This document shows positions 47,694-59,546 of a DNA stretch of 64,000 nucleotides, one piece after another. This DNA comes from Umbilicaria muhlenbergii. Its lineage: Eukaryota; Ascomycota; Lecanoromycetes; Umbilicariales; Umbilicariaceae. Position 1 is the first letter of the stretch. Every line of letters begins with the position of its first letter. A model generated the notes under the pieces. That model searched no databases. It saw only the letters and a list, made by a program, of their open reading frames with translations, and had not been told where the DNA came from. The stretch lies in the NCBI GenBank assembly GCA_000611775.1, contig KK106987.1, forward strand, positions 1,383,506-1,447,505. The letters run 5' to 3'. A program made the position numbers and the translations under genes.

Positions 47694-48701
47694 ATTTGAA
47701 TAGATTATTATTTGAATAGATTATTATTTTTCCTCAGTACACCTACTCTTTACTCTCTGAAATTTACTTCACTTCTAAGAAGATCCTCATTGCCTATTTA
47801 AGATAAATAAGATACATGTAATTAAGGTAGATGAGTCAAGCACAGGTGCATTTACTCACAGTTAAATATTTAATATAATGAGGATGAGTATGTGTAGTGT
47901 ACACTCAGCTAAATCTGGTTTAGGTCTGACTGTGACAGAGGTGAGGGGGTTGACTACCTGTAGACAGGCCGCGCCAGCAATAGTGAACAATAACAATTGA
48001 CTTGAGCTACCTCAGATTTCTGGTTTGGGTTGGGAGGGCGCTGTGGCGGCAGCACAGCAATGATGTGAGGAGGAGGGCAGGCGGGCAGTGAGACAGCAAG
48101 ACAGGCAGGCAGACAGGCAGTGAGGCAGGCAGCAGCAGCAGTGACAGTGAGGAAGAGAGTAGTTTTCTTTTATTTAAATGTTAACTAGTAGATCTCCATA
48201 TATTGAATGAAAACAGCATGAGAACTGACGTTTAAAAAGACTTCACGCCTTTGATTCTGAAACATCAGATCACGAAATCTTGAAGAAATTGCCTGATTGA
48301 GCAGATGTAGAGGGGTGTCAATGTATGAACAGGGGGTATTATTTTAAGAGGACGTGCAATGACTTGTATGCTTGTTTGGCTTGACTTGCATTCTCGTTTG
48401 GCTTGCATTCTCGCTTCAGCCTTTCTCAGGACCGTCAGAGGTCAGTTTTCACACCAAAATTAAGTTTGTTGGTGTCATCACCCGCCCTTGATTTTGCAAG
48501 ACCTTGTTTTTACACCTGCTCTTTTCAACCTTGTTCATTCAGCCTGATTTCAACCATGTGTAGGTAATTTATTATATGACGGTCTAACTAACATGCTTAC
48601 AGAACCTCTGTGTTGCTGCTGCTGTTGCCGCTGCTGCTGCCTGCCTACCTCGCTGTCTCACCGCCCTGCTGCCCCAGTCAATGAAGTGCTGCTAAAGAAA
48701 A
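47694..48701. repeat. 1,008-bp direct repeat, copy 1
   Basis: It repeats at 48768-49775 with a constant 1,074-bp offset and no indel over the parts compared; I noticed a single base difference near the left end. The unit holds two GC-rich low-complexity arms (CAG/GGCAG repeats about 48070-48150; CTG/CTGCC repeats about 48610-48675) that are inverted relative to each other, so it could fold back. There is no coding frame. Confidence 0.88.
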
Positions 48702-48734
48702 CTTATTTTTGAGCGGGCTGCCAAGTTGCGGATG
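48702..48734 (-). repeat. Isolated TIR of the 31208-32101 element family
   Basis: The reverse complement reads CATCCGCAACTTGGCAGC and continues with GCTCAAAAATAAG, as in the left end at 31208. It closes repeat copy 1 but is missing from the end of copy 2. Confidence 0.75.
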
Positions 48735-48767
48735 TATTTGAATAGATTATTATTTGAATAGATTATT
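48735..48767. repeat. 16-bp TTATTTGAATAGATTA microrepeat between the direct repeats
   Basis: Copies of the AATAGATTATTATTTG unit lie here and run into copy 2. A shorter array precedes copy 1 at about 47690-47725. Confidence 0.7.
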
Positions 48768-49775
48768 ATTTGAATAGATTATTATTTGAATAAATTATTA
48801 TTTTTCCTCAGTACACCTACTCTTTACTCTCTGAAATTTACTTCACTTCTAAGAAGATCCTCATTGCCTATTTAAGATAAATAAGATACATGTAATTAAG
48901 GTAGATGAGTCAAGCACAGGTGCATTTACTCACAGTTAAATATTTAATATAATGAGGATGAGTATGTGTAGTGTACACTCAGCTAAATCTGGTTTAGGTC
49001 TGACTGTGACAGAGGTGAGGGGGTTGACTACCTGTAGACAGGCCGCGCCAGCAATAGTGAACAATAACAATTGACTTGAGCTACCTCAGATTTCTGGTTT
49101 GGGTTGGGAGGGCGCTGTGGCGGCAGCACAGCAATGATGTGAGGAGGAGGGCAGGCGGGCAGTGAGACAGCAAGACAGGCAGGCAGACAGGCAGTGAGGC
49201 AGGCAGCAGCAGCAGTGACAGTGAGGAAGAGAGTAGTTTTCTTTTATTTAAATGTTAACTAGTAGATCTCCATATATTGAATGAAAACAGCATGAGAACT
49301 GACGTTTAAAAAGACTTCACGCCTTTGATTCTGAAACATCAGATCACGAAATCTTGAAGAAATTGCCTGATTGAGCAGATGTAGAGGGGTGTCAATGTAT
49401 GAACAGGGGGTATTATTTTAAGAGGACGTGCAATGACTTGTATGCTTGTTTGGCTTGACTTGCATTCTCGTTTGGCTTGCATTCTCGCTTCAGCCTTTCT
49501 CAGGACCGTCAGAGGTCAGTTTTCACACCAAAATTAAGTTTGTTGGTGTCATCACCCGCCCTTGATTTTGCAAGACCTTGTTTTTACACCTGCTCTTTTC
49601 AACCTTGTTCATTCAGCCTGATTTCAACCATGTGTAGGTAATTTATTATATGACGGTCTAACTAACATGCTTACAGAACCTCTGTGTTGCTGCTGCTGTT
49701 GCCGCTGCTGCTGCCTGCCTACCTCGCTGTCTCACCGCCCTGCTGCCCCAGTCAATGAAGTGCTGCTAAAGAAAA
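48768..49775. repeat. 1,008-bp direct repeat, copy 2
   Basis: Near-identical to 47694-48701, including its CpG sites. After the shared GCTAAAGAAAA end the flank differs (TTCTGGCGCTGG). Confidence 0.88.
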
Positions 49776-50288
49776 TTCTGGCGCTGGCTGCTGCATCAAA
49801 CTGTAGTATTCTACAACCTCATAGCTGGTTTTAAAAAACAGCTCCATAAGTGGCATACACTGAGCGCCATCTGCCTGCCACTAAAACCTGGTGTGGCGAC
49901 ATTGCAGCGTGTGGCTTACACCCCTACTGAGTCAGGACTCGGGTGGACGCTGGCCTCTGACGGTCCCGATACAGGCCGTTCTCGCTTGACTCGCATCCTG
50001 ATCGACAAAAGAGGAAAATGAGTCGCCGGAGATAATGCAAGGCTGAACAGAATATCAGCTTAACATCCGCGTGGCTGTAGCTTAGGGAATGCACGGTGAA
50101 GTCCTTAACAGGATAGAGAATTGAGGACTGGCTGTACATGGGACGAAAAAGCTGCCGCCTTGAGACACAGCGGAACGGGGCTGAACAATGCTTGCATGTC
50201 TCCTCGGACCGTGAGACCATTCACCAATTGCGCTGACGCCCAAACTATGACAGTCATCTCACCTTAACCTCCGTGCATGATAATAGGA
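49776..50288. other. Normal-composition spacer, no gene assigned
   Basis: GC-balanced DNA with a 98-codon minus frame (49924-50220) lacking any domain, partner exon or start context. It may be part of the repeated unit's original context. Confidence 0.35.
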
Positions 50289-50780
50289 GCTGAACACGAG
50301 CCAGCCGTTAACCTGAACACGAGCCATCCATCCATTAACCCGAACACGAGCCATCCACGCATTAACCTGAACACGAGCCATCCATCAACCTGAACAGTGT
50401 TCCTAATAGTCTAGGCTAGGCTAGCCCGTCTAACAGTCTAGCAAGACCAGCAAGGGGTGTAAGGCTAGGCCTGATAGAGAAGGTTAAACTAAATATCTGC
50501 CTACATAGGCTAAGTGAAGCGACATTTCAGCCTTAGACCTCAGCCTCATGAGGCACTCTGAGAACTTGTCAGGGCTAGCTAGCCCGGCTAGACCACTGAC
50601 AATCCAGTCTGGCCCGTTGAAAGGAGCCGTCTAGGCTGGTCTAACTAGCCGGGCGGGCCTGTGGGCTGGCCCGGTCTAGGCTATTAGGGACACTGAACCT
50701 GAACACGAGCCATCAATCCGTCAACCTGAACACGAGCCATCCATCAAATTAAAGCTGAACATGAGCCATCCATCAACATG
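50289..50780. repeat. Minisatellite, about 28-30 bp unit, interrupted by a MITE
   Basis: Units of the type CCTGAACACGAGCCATCCAT plus 7-11 bp (often CCATTAA) repeat four times at 50289-50394 and about three more at 50696-50780. The interruption is the 301-bp element described next. Confidence 0.85.
50395..50695. mobile_element. hAT-type MITE, intact ends and 8-bp TSD
   Basis: TIRs are CAGTGTTCCTAATAGTCTAG on the left and, inverted, CAGTGTCCCTAATAGCCTAG on the right (18 of 20 match). A perfect 8-bp duplication AACCTGAA flanks it (50387-50394 and 50696-50703), as hAT transposition leaves. Subterminal GGCTAG/CTAGCC motifs are abundant. There is no coding capacity, so it needs a transposase in trans. 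CpG is retained and no C-to-T decay is evident. Confidence 0.9.
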
Positions 50781-50909
50781 GCCGAACCATGTTAAATACT
50801 GATCAAAGGTCAGATCTTTTCTGATTATCTTGTACTCTTCACTCCGCTGTCTGATTTCCGGGCAAGTGCCTTGCAACTTCATTGAAGCCTGACATTCTGC
50901 ATCAAGACA

Positions 50910-51688
50910 ATGGCCCGGTTTTGGACATTTCTCGCCGTACTTGGCACCACCTTCCGAGCCCATGGCACTCCCACTGCAGCGGCTGACGCGGCTGCGGCAG
51001 CAAAATCAAGCTATTGCGCCAATGTGAGTGAAATTGCCGCTTCCTTCTAGTACCTGCTGACGTGTGCTGGTGGCAGTTTGACGATCTCCCACAGAATCCC
51101 GCGGGCTTCGATCCCTCATTAGATCCTGTTGGGACATACAAAGGTATTCATCTTCGTACCCTCCTTTGAGGGAAGAACTGCTTTGCTAAGGGTTGATTAA
51201 TAGGCATTACCTATCTGGGCTTTGTTGTTGCAACACAGCAGAATGCTGGGTCACAATACTTCCAGATTCCTTCCCCGCCCAACATAATCAATTCCGGCAC
51301 TACCAGCCAAAACCTCTACGGCGGCTCTCCTGCTTTGCTGATCAACACGACCGCAACAGGGAACTCCAAGGATTCATTCACCCTCACATCCCTGCGTCTG
51401 GCCTGTCTGGTTACGGACGGACCTTTGACAAGTAATGCTAATGGCTGCACCGTTCTGTTCGTGGGAAATAAGCGTAATGGGGGTGCAAGCGTCACATACG
51501 AGTACGAGTATCCTAATCAAAACACAAATCCGGGACCCGGTGTGCCTCTTGCTACCTTTGGCACTGTAACATTTCCAAATAGTTTCAAAGGGCTCTCTGA
51601 GGTGTTTATTTCCCTTACCTCAGTGCAGAATGATGTGTATGGGGTTGATCCGTTGCTTGACGACGTCTGTCTGAGCATACAAGGGTAG
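50910..51688 (+). CDS. Predicted secreted protein of unknown function (221 aa), 3 exons
   Basis: Exons 50910-51023, 51077-51143 and 51204-51688 join to 666 nt. Both introns (53 and 60 bp) are GT-AG. The start MARFWTFLAVLGTTFRAHG is a likely signal peptide, followed by an Ala-rich stretch. The mature part begins YCANFDDLPQNPAGFDPS, then GTYKGITYLGFVVATQ, and ends VYGVDPLLDDVCLSIQG. The FDDL-like start, a Tyr/Gly-rich strand and an LDDV-like end recall a group of secreted beta-sandwich proteins in fungi with no known function; that link is from memory and uncertain. One NTT glycosylation site and four cysteines are visible. The gene sits alone between repeats and transposons in a 3.5-kb island, is undamaged, and so is probably expressed. 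A role in host or environment contact is a guess. Confidence 0.8.
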
Positions 51689-53281
51689 TAATGGCCATTT
51701 CAGACCAATCATTGGCCAGATATCCTGTGCTGGTGGGATCAAGTATACAGAGGTGTGGCATGAGCTCCCGATCCTTCTAAAGTTCTGCGTATTCAAGTTG
51801 TGTTCTTGGTTTCTCCAATTAGTAATGCGGGAAAAACTTTATGCTTTGCATGAAATCTGAAAATGACAACTCATCCCCGTTTCATTCAGCTCAAGAAAGT
51901 GCACTATTCATAAGAAGTGACAAGTTCTTCATCTACCCCTGGGCGACTGCTGGCAATTGGTTGTAGTGGCATCCTCTAAGATACATCAATTGCCTGCACT
52001 GCGCCTTGAGGATTGTACCTCTTACTCGCGTCCCTGAAGGCTTTTGTAACGCCTGTGATATTCTCCAGTTGCGCTCTGTTCATGAAGCCTTTTGAGTCAC
52101 TCTTGTGCGGCATGTGCTGTAACTCTTTAGCAGGCCGGCTGAGGCTTCAACCCTTGCCCTTTGGAAGTTCTAGATAGCAGTCCTGCACTTCATGTAGGCA
52201 GCCATCAAAATGTTTTTAAATTTACCGGTCAATAAGTTTAGATCGATGCCGCCTTTCAGATGCTAGAAAATAACAAGTGAGAAGCCTCAGAAAATAGCGT
52301 CAAGATCATCTCAAACCAGACGCATTTCTCACCTGCACACAATATATATCTGCGTCTCCTCGACACCAACACATATATGAAGCCATGAAGCTCAAGCTGC
52401 TAACACACCCTGCACTGAAGCCACGCTCAACATTTGTAACATAATATACTGCTCTCTCACGCACCAACCCCCACCAAAAATCTGCATCCACTCACATCTC
52501 ATCACCACCACATCCACGGCAGCAATAGCATCCACACAACCTTACCCCCAAATCTGAGCACACCTACACAGTCAAGAAGCAATGCATGCTGAAAATGCCA
52601 ATTGCGTTGTATACCAGTGGTATATGACGTTTCGGGACTGGGGGATAGGGAGCACTTGGATAGTGAAGCTGTCTTAGCCTCTTGAGCGTCAGGACATGGG
52701 AGTAAAAGGGCAGGACTGAAGCAGTCAGGGTGCTGAAGCGGCGGATCATTGATAGCCTGTACTAAAGCTGGCTGAGCTTTGCGAGAGGATGTATCGTTGA
52801 AACTCTGAAGGGCCCGCATGACTTTGAGCTCGACGCAAAGACGACAGATGCAGTCGCTGGCTTAGGGTGTTTTCCAGCACCAGGGGGAGGTCTTCCCAAT
52901 GAATTTTGGTGCTCTCCGCGTAGCGATGGCTACACCGTGTCGCGCGGACGTCTTGATGGGTATTGAGAGAAAAGCTTTGTCGACTTCATTAGGCCCAGAT
53001 GAACCTCTTAACATAAAGGTAGCCATGCTTTCAAATTTGTTTACATGAATATCAATAGCGCAGATGACGTGCAAGCTAAGATGAGTCATAAAATACTATG
53101 AATAATACATGTCATGTGATTATTAAGGTTGCTATTCTTTGGCCTGTCATTCATGACTTGAACTGCTTCAAGAAGGAGAAATCTCCTCATTGGTGCTTCT
53201 ATCATCAATACCTATTATTCTATGGATTTGTACCGCTTTGACTGTTAATTTCTGAGCTTTCACCGCTCTCCTAGGCGCTTG
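51689..53281. other. Non-genic remainder of the small island
   Basis: Normal to mildly AT-rich DNA. Minus-strand frames at 52502-52819 and 52862-53089 are open but lack domains. They could be pieces of one gene cut off by the copia element at 53282, but I cannot show it. Confidence 0.4.
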
Positions 53282-53547
53282 TGTTGCATGCAGAAAATCA
53301 TTCATCCGCCCCGCCCTGCAGCAGCCAATGTATGCCCGTAGTGAGCATTATGCCCTACATGCGCTCAGCCCGACTATAGGCGCTCAGTCAGTGTAGGTGA
53401 GCACTGAGAAAGCTGATATGAGGGGTATTTAATATGCCCTGATTTCTATAAAGACTGCTTTCTTCTATATGTTTATTTATATCAATTGAAATAATATTTA
53501 GCTAATTATAATACATTTATTTGACCTTTATATCACTCATTACAACA
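53282..53547 (+). repeat. Copia 5' LTR, least mutated copy
   Basis: 266 bp, TGTTGCATGCAG...CATTACAACA, the inverted relative of the LTRs at 26101 and 39263. The first half keeps CpG and C-runs (CCGCCCCGCCC); the second half is AT-mutated. It is followed by GGTTATAAGC, where a tRNA primer site is expected. Confidence 0.8.
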
Positions 53548-54650
53548 GGTTATAAGCTTAATTAATGCATAATTATCATTTATTATCAGTTGTTTTACCC
53601 TTTTATTTTACTCTGCTTTAACTCTCATTGATAATCCCTTAACTTAATTAGGCAATCAAAAGGCTATTATGTAAATAGATAATATAAACACTTTAAGTTG
53701 AGTATTTTTTAAGCTTACTTCTTATATAATATAAACACTTATTTTCAGAGGATAAAACATCAGTTTATCACTTGAATTAAAAAGGTTAAAAAACTTTGTA
53801 AAATTTATATCTTTTTCTTTAAATTATTATCCATGCTGCTGCAGATGTAGAAAGCAGTCATATAAACTTAAAAAAGTGTAAAATATAATAAACAAAAGAG
53901 TATGATAACTTTAAAGTTTAATAAAAGTATTTATATAACTTGAGCTGAGTATGTACAGATATATTGAATAAGATGAGAATATTAAAATATTATTTAAAGA
54001 ATATATATCATCTTAGAAAAAATATTAATAAATAATAAAAAGATGCAAAGATCAAAAGAAAGAATTAAAAAGTGAGTAAAAATAAAGAAGAAAACTTAAT
54101 ATGATATAAAATCATTTCATAATTAAGTTAATATCACTTTTTATAAATTAAAGACTATTAAAAAGCTTTAAGATCACTTAAAGAAGATAAAGAAATATAT
54201 AAGAATTATTTATTATCTATCTTAAATCAGAGCTTTTTGTAACAGCTGATCATTAATTTTGTGAGCATTCAATGTACAGAACTTATCAAATACTAGTTTA
54301 AAATAAAAAAAATTATATTTAACAACAGTGCAACCTTGTGAAAATCACCTTTATTAATGAATTAATTTTATAAAAAAGTTCAGTCAATAAACATCACTCC
54401 TGACGCTTTATGAATGTGATTAAAAAAGTTAACATCATTGATAACACCTTATAAAGATGTGATTCAGCAATGAATATTTTATGAAAATTATTTCATTGAG
54501 ATGACTGCTTCATGAGATCTTCCTCAAGCAGGTTAACTTTAAAAGAAATATATTATGAGGTTTATAACTTCATAATTCCTTAGTTAAAATATTACCTCAT
54601 AGTAGTAAACTTATAAATTTTTAATTATATAAAGTTGTCTTCAAGTAGAT
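53548..54650 (+). pseudogene. Copia leader/gag relic
   Basis: AT-rich, frames destroyed. It is homologous in inverted orientation to 38000-39260, that is, the gag-side of the same copia family. It is split by the solo LTR at 54260-54615, and its right edge is indistinct. Confidence 0.5.
54260..54615. mobile_element. Solo LTR, second copy of the 29318 family, AT-mutated
   Basis: It begins TGTGAGCATTC and ends ACTTATA, the reverse complement of the 29318-29772 LTR with deletions (356 versus 455 bp). A perfect 5-bp duplication AATTT flanks it (54255-54259 and 54616-54620). Confidence 0.75.
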
Positions 54651-56096
54651 TTAAAATTTTATTAAGTACTTTAAATTATTAAAGTTTAAAGTCATTATTA
54701 ATAGTGTAGAATTATTATATTAAGTTAAATATGAGATTTTAACTACAGGTTTTTAGCTGTTTATATATTATATTAAATTTATTTTATTCTTTAGAAGTGA
54801 GCTGATTAAGTTTATTCTTTTCACTCATGATTAAAGAGTTCAAACTCACTTATATTATTTATTTAAAGTTATATACTTTCTAATCAAGATGATTGAGCTT
54901 TATTTATTTTAATCATGATATAATTATTAACTTATTTTATGCTGATTAAGTTAATTATAATATTAAATTCCCCTTTCAGATTTTTTTTCCATTATATCAT
55001 TATTTTATATTATTAAATTTTATATTAATCCTGCTACTTCTCATTACTATCATCACTTGATGAATTTCATTGCAGAGAGCAGTAATTTAATAATGTAATT
55101 ATATAAATGCTGTGTCTCATCAAACAAAGAATATAAGGTATTAAAGAAGTTTAACTAATGTGAAAAGTATATTTAATTTAAAGTTTCATGTGATTTAACA
55201 GTTTCTTCTGCTAAGTTTAATCATATTGAAAAGGAACTTCATTATCTTTGTAAATAAAAGAAAAAGATAAAGTTCAAGGTAAAATAATTATGTAAACAAA
55301 TTGCTGCAGTTAAAAAATGTTACTCAGAGTTAATCTGAGTGAAGTTTTAAAACATTAAGAAATTGAAGGCAAAAATACTGTTAAAGTGATTAATACTTCT
55401 GAGATTAACCCTTGACTCTCTTTTAAGAATGCAAATATTATGTTAACTTTGTTATTTTGAGAAGGTTTAAGTTTTGTTAATAAAACTGCTAAAAAGACTT
55501 TAAAGAGTTGAAGTTTTCTTGTAATTTTCATGTTGTTTTGATATTTTGATATTTTTTTCACTTTATTAAATAATAAAGTTAATCATTAATTTTTTATGTC
55601 TTTAAAATTTTTTAAACCTCATACTCTTAATCTTGCTTATTATTAAGATTTGATGAATACAATTATACTGATGTTTTTAAGTGTGTTAATTTTAGCAGGA
55701 AAATGTGAAATACTAAATGTATTCTTATTTTATTTAATAATTAAAGTTTATAATTATTTTTTCCCTTTACCTTTTTGATCTTGAAAGGTCTTAATTTTGT
55801 ATAATTTAATTTCATGCTTAACTTTATTATTTTGATATTTTTCAAAGAAGGTATATTTTATTTCTTTTTTTAAAAGTAAGTCTCTTACTCTTTCTTTTAT
55901 TATAATATATTATTAATTATTATAACAGGAAGGTAATGTTCTCTGTTAATTATTTATGTATCATTTCTAATAGTTTTATATTTATTTGTATTTAATTTGT
56001 TATAAATGATAATCCTCTCAGTTCCTTTGTTATATTTAAGTGAAATTCATAATTAATATAAAATAATGAGTACTTTGTTGTAATAACTTTTAAGAA
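54651..56096 (-). pseudogene. AT-mutated relic related to the first chromovirus
   Basis: Stretches such as 55250-55400 and 55850-55930 line up with 27355-27500 and 27960-28040 of the first chromovirus, in the same orientation. It is therefore the 3' end of another copy, more mutated, cut on the right by the LTR at 56097. The LTR itself is not clearly readable. Confidence 0.55.
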
Positions 56097-56608
56097 TGTC
56101 AGGTTTATGAACTGAATGTTGTACTGAATTGAACTTTATTACTGAACTGAATGACTGAATGAGTTAACAGTGATTAAATTAGTGAGTTTAGTGTGCATAA
56201 AGATTTTAACCTTTGTGCTCTTTTCTCCTTTTGCTTCTTAGACTAGAATTCTTCTCTGTAGTTAAATGTCAGTTATTAAAACACATGCATTGATTCATAA
56301 TCTGTATAATCTTGACATTATTTTAATCTCTTTTTTTATCTCCTGTCACAAGGCATCCTGAATAAATTCTGAATCAAATTGACACTGAAGTCAGATGATC
56401 AACACATCAGAATCAGAATCAGAATCAGAATTAAAATCAGAATTAAAAATTAATCATAATGATTAAAGAAATCAGTAGTGAAGTTTACTTATAAATTAAG
56501 AAGTCTTTGTTGACTTCTGTGAATGATGAACAATTCACTTTAAATGAAAACCTGATCAATCAGATCTTGACTGCTCTGACTGCAGAGATCTTGATTAATC
56601 TTTTACAA
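56097..56608 (+). mobile_element. 5' fragment of chromovirus-2, third copy
   Basis: A 221-bp LTR (56097-56317, TGTCAGG...TTGACA) is followed by about 290 bp of leader with an ATCAGA hexamer array (56405-56425). It aligns inverted to 46440-46967. It is cut at 56609 by the next element. Confidence 0.8.
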
Positions 56609-56949
56609 TGTCAAGGCCATCATATAATAGTATGACAGTACAACACTAGTACAACATTATAATATGACACTATAGTATGACATTATATAAATATGATGAC
56701 TCAGCACCTAGCGCCTTGACATCAAGTAAAACTCTTCACAAGGAGGTTTAGAAACCTGCTTCCTCAATGATTAATTTTGTCACTGAATAAAAGATGTATA
56801 ACCCTTGCATTGACCTCATCATGATTATATTGTTTATGACATCTTGTTCAAACATCATTATGATGCTCTGTCATACACTCATCTCTTTACATACTGATCA
56901 CTCAGTACCTTCAGGTGAACAGTCATGTTGAAAGCAAATAAGACATGAT

Positions 56950-58330
56950 GACATCAACACTTTGATCTCATCAGGTCAGTGAAACAGTTGATAATCAAGC
57001 TGAGACAGGCTCTTCAATTAACAGGTTTACATTATCAGTCATCAATATCTTTACTTCTGACATCATTGATGATGATGAACATATTACTGCAGGCAACTCT
57101 GATGACATCATTAAAGATCTTGAGGCAGTCACTGCTCATAATCAGGAGGTCATTGAGCGTCAGTGATTACAATTATAACATGTATGACAAGAAATTGAGT
57201 TTAAGGACAATAAAAAGGAGCTTTAAAAGCTTAATCAACATCTATAAGAAGATCCTTCAACTATGATTACAGCAAACTCAGAGAACAATGCAGGTTCATC
57301 ACATGAATTATGATGTTAAATTATGACAGACATCACACCTCCTCCTTTTCAACACCTTATAAAGTCATGAGAGCCTCATCTCTATGCAGGAGGCATCAAA
57401 GTCATGAGATGAAAACTTCAGAAATATTTAAATGAAATTAATTAAAATCAGGAGCTGATGTCAGAGCAATTTTCTATTAAATGAGATTTCATCATCTGAG
57501 CAGGCACCTACCTTGAGAAAACAGTCATGAGTGACTGATGAAAGCAAAAGGAGCAGCATGATCACATTTAAGTTATTTATGACAACTTTTTAAAGATTTT
57601 AAAGAAGAACCTATCTTCTGATGAAGACATAAATGAATGAAATATCATCACCTTCAATGCAGCTGAACTTCACAGTCATGATATAATCATCTCTTGATAT
57701 GATAAATTATCAGAACTCTACTGCTTCCTTTCAGCTTCACACAAGGAAATCAGTGAGATGCTCATTTGAGATCACTGATGATCAAGACTTCCTCATCATG
57801 TTCTGACTGAACTACAATGTTGAGATCTGACGCAGGTTGCAAGATAGTCAGTGCAGGAAATTTCAGCACATCTTGACATCATCATTAATCATGAACTGTT
57901 CTGAAGTCATTCAGACACTAAAAAGGATCATTAAAACAAGATTGATGACATAAACAAAAGTATGACACTGACGTCATACTATGACAGAAAAGAATCTTTC
58001 ACTGAATAATAAACCTTTCACCCTCAACAATTCAACCGTGGAAGAGAGAACAATTCATGAGGTTTTTATTAAAAAAGTAGCTGTGATCAAAGCTGAAATT
58101 TAAATCACATATCAGTTGCGGAGAAAGTGATCATGACAACAACACAGACATTCACAGGACCCTCATGCTGACAAGGAGACTTTATTCTCAAGAATGAAGT
58201 AAATGCATGAAAAGCAGCAAGCCTTTGTATCAAGTGTGAAGTTGCTGATCATTGAACAAATGAATGTATGACAGGATGATCAACAGCAGTCATTACTGCA
58301 GTTGATGTGAATAAATGACTCACAGTCAAC
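56950..58330 (+). pseudogene. Gag of the third chromovirus, with an intact-spaced zinc knuckle
   Basis: A long stop-containing frame precedes a CCHC knuckle at 58226-58267, reading C-I-K-C-E-V-A-D-H-stop-T-N-E-C. The C-x2-C-x4-H-x4-C spacing is exact and the stop replaces the usual aromatic Trp (TGG to TGA). The upstream part is charged and helical, as gag capsids are. Confidence 0.65.
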
Positions 58331-59546
58331 CTTCAGCTCATCTTTTTACTTATCATTGATGATATCTCACATCTGATATCAGAGCAGCTAGAGGTGAACT
58401 CTCATAAAACAAGAGATGATTCAAAGAAAAAATACTCATATATTATTGACAATGGCAGTCAAGGCAATATTATCACATGATATGTTGTCAATGAACTGTC
58501 TTTACAAACTGAACCCTATGAAGCTCAAGTCAACACATGAGGCAATATGATTGACTTGTTGAATTCCGTCATATTGACTATTACAGTGTATGACATCAAC
58601 AGTCAACCTTATCATTATAACAGCTGCTTTCTTGTCACATTCACTGTCAGTGAAAAGAAGACGCTGAAGAATGTTTTACATATGAACAACCTTTTCATTA
58701 TGAAACACTTCATAGGACCGTCAGACTTAGTGATTAATATGAAAGAATATACCCTTCAAATGAACTCATTACAGTATGACAGAAGTAGTGATGTGTATGA
58801 CACATTACCTTTTAAATATCATGACTTCACAGACATATTTCAGGCAGCTGAGAAGCAGTCTTTGCCTGAGAGAGGTTCACATGATCATGTCATTGACTTG
58901 AAACTGAGGCAGCAACCTTCATTCAAAAAGTTATACTTGATGTCTCTGACTGAGCTTGATGTACTGAAGGTATATCTAGATGATGTCATGAAGGCAGGTA
59001 TAATCTGTAAATTAATATCACCTGCAGCTTCACCTGTTATGTTTGTACTGAAATCAGACGGCAGCCTATGATTAGTCATTGATTATAAGCACTTGAATGA
59101 TATTATTATTAAGAATTGTTACTCATTACCACTTATATCAGACATGTTGAATTGTCTTCAAGGAGTTAAGAAGTTCACTAAGCTGAACTGCAAGAATGCA
59201 TATAATCAAATATGAATTAAGGGTGAAGATGAGTGGAAAACAGCATTCTGAACATGATTCAAGCTGTTTAAATATCTTGTCATGCCTTTCAGTCTCATGA
59301 ATGCTCCTGCTACATTTCAAGCCTTCATTGATAAAGCGCTTGATGAGTTCTTAAACATCACATGTGTAGTCTACTTGAATGATATCTTGATCTTTAGCAA
59401 AGATGAGTTTAAGCACAGAGAGCATGTACAATAAGTACTAAGTGCACTATGACGCCATGATCTTCATCTTAAGATCAGTAAGTGCTCATTTAATGCAATG
59501 AAAGTGAACTTCCTAGAATTCAAGATCAGCACAGAAGGCATATATA

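Noticed and set aside
52502-53089. Two minus-strand frames as a gene
   Set aside because: No domains, no joining splice sites found with confidence and no start context; kept only as a possible remnant.
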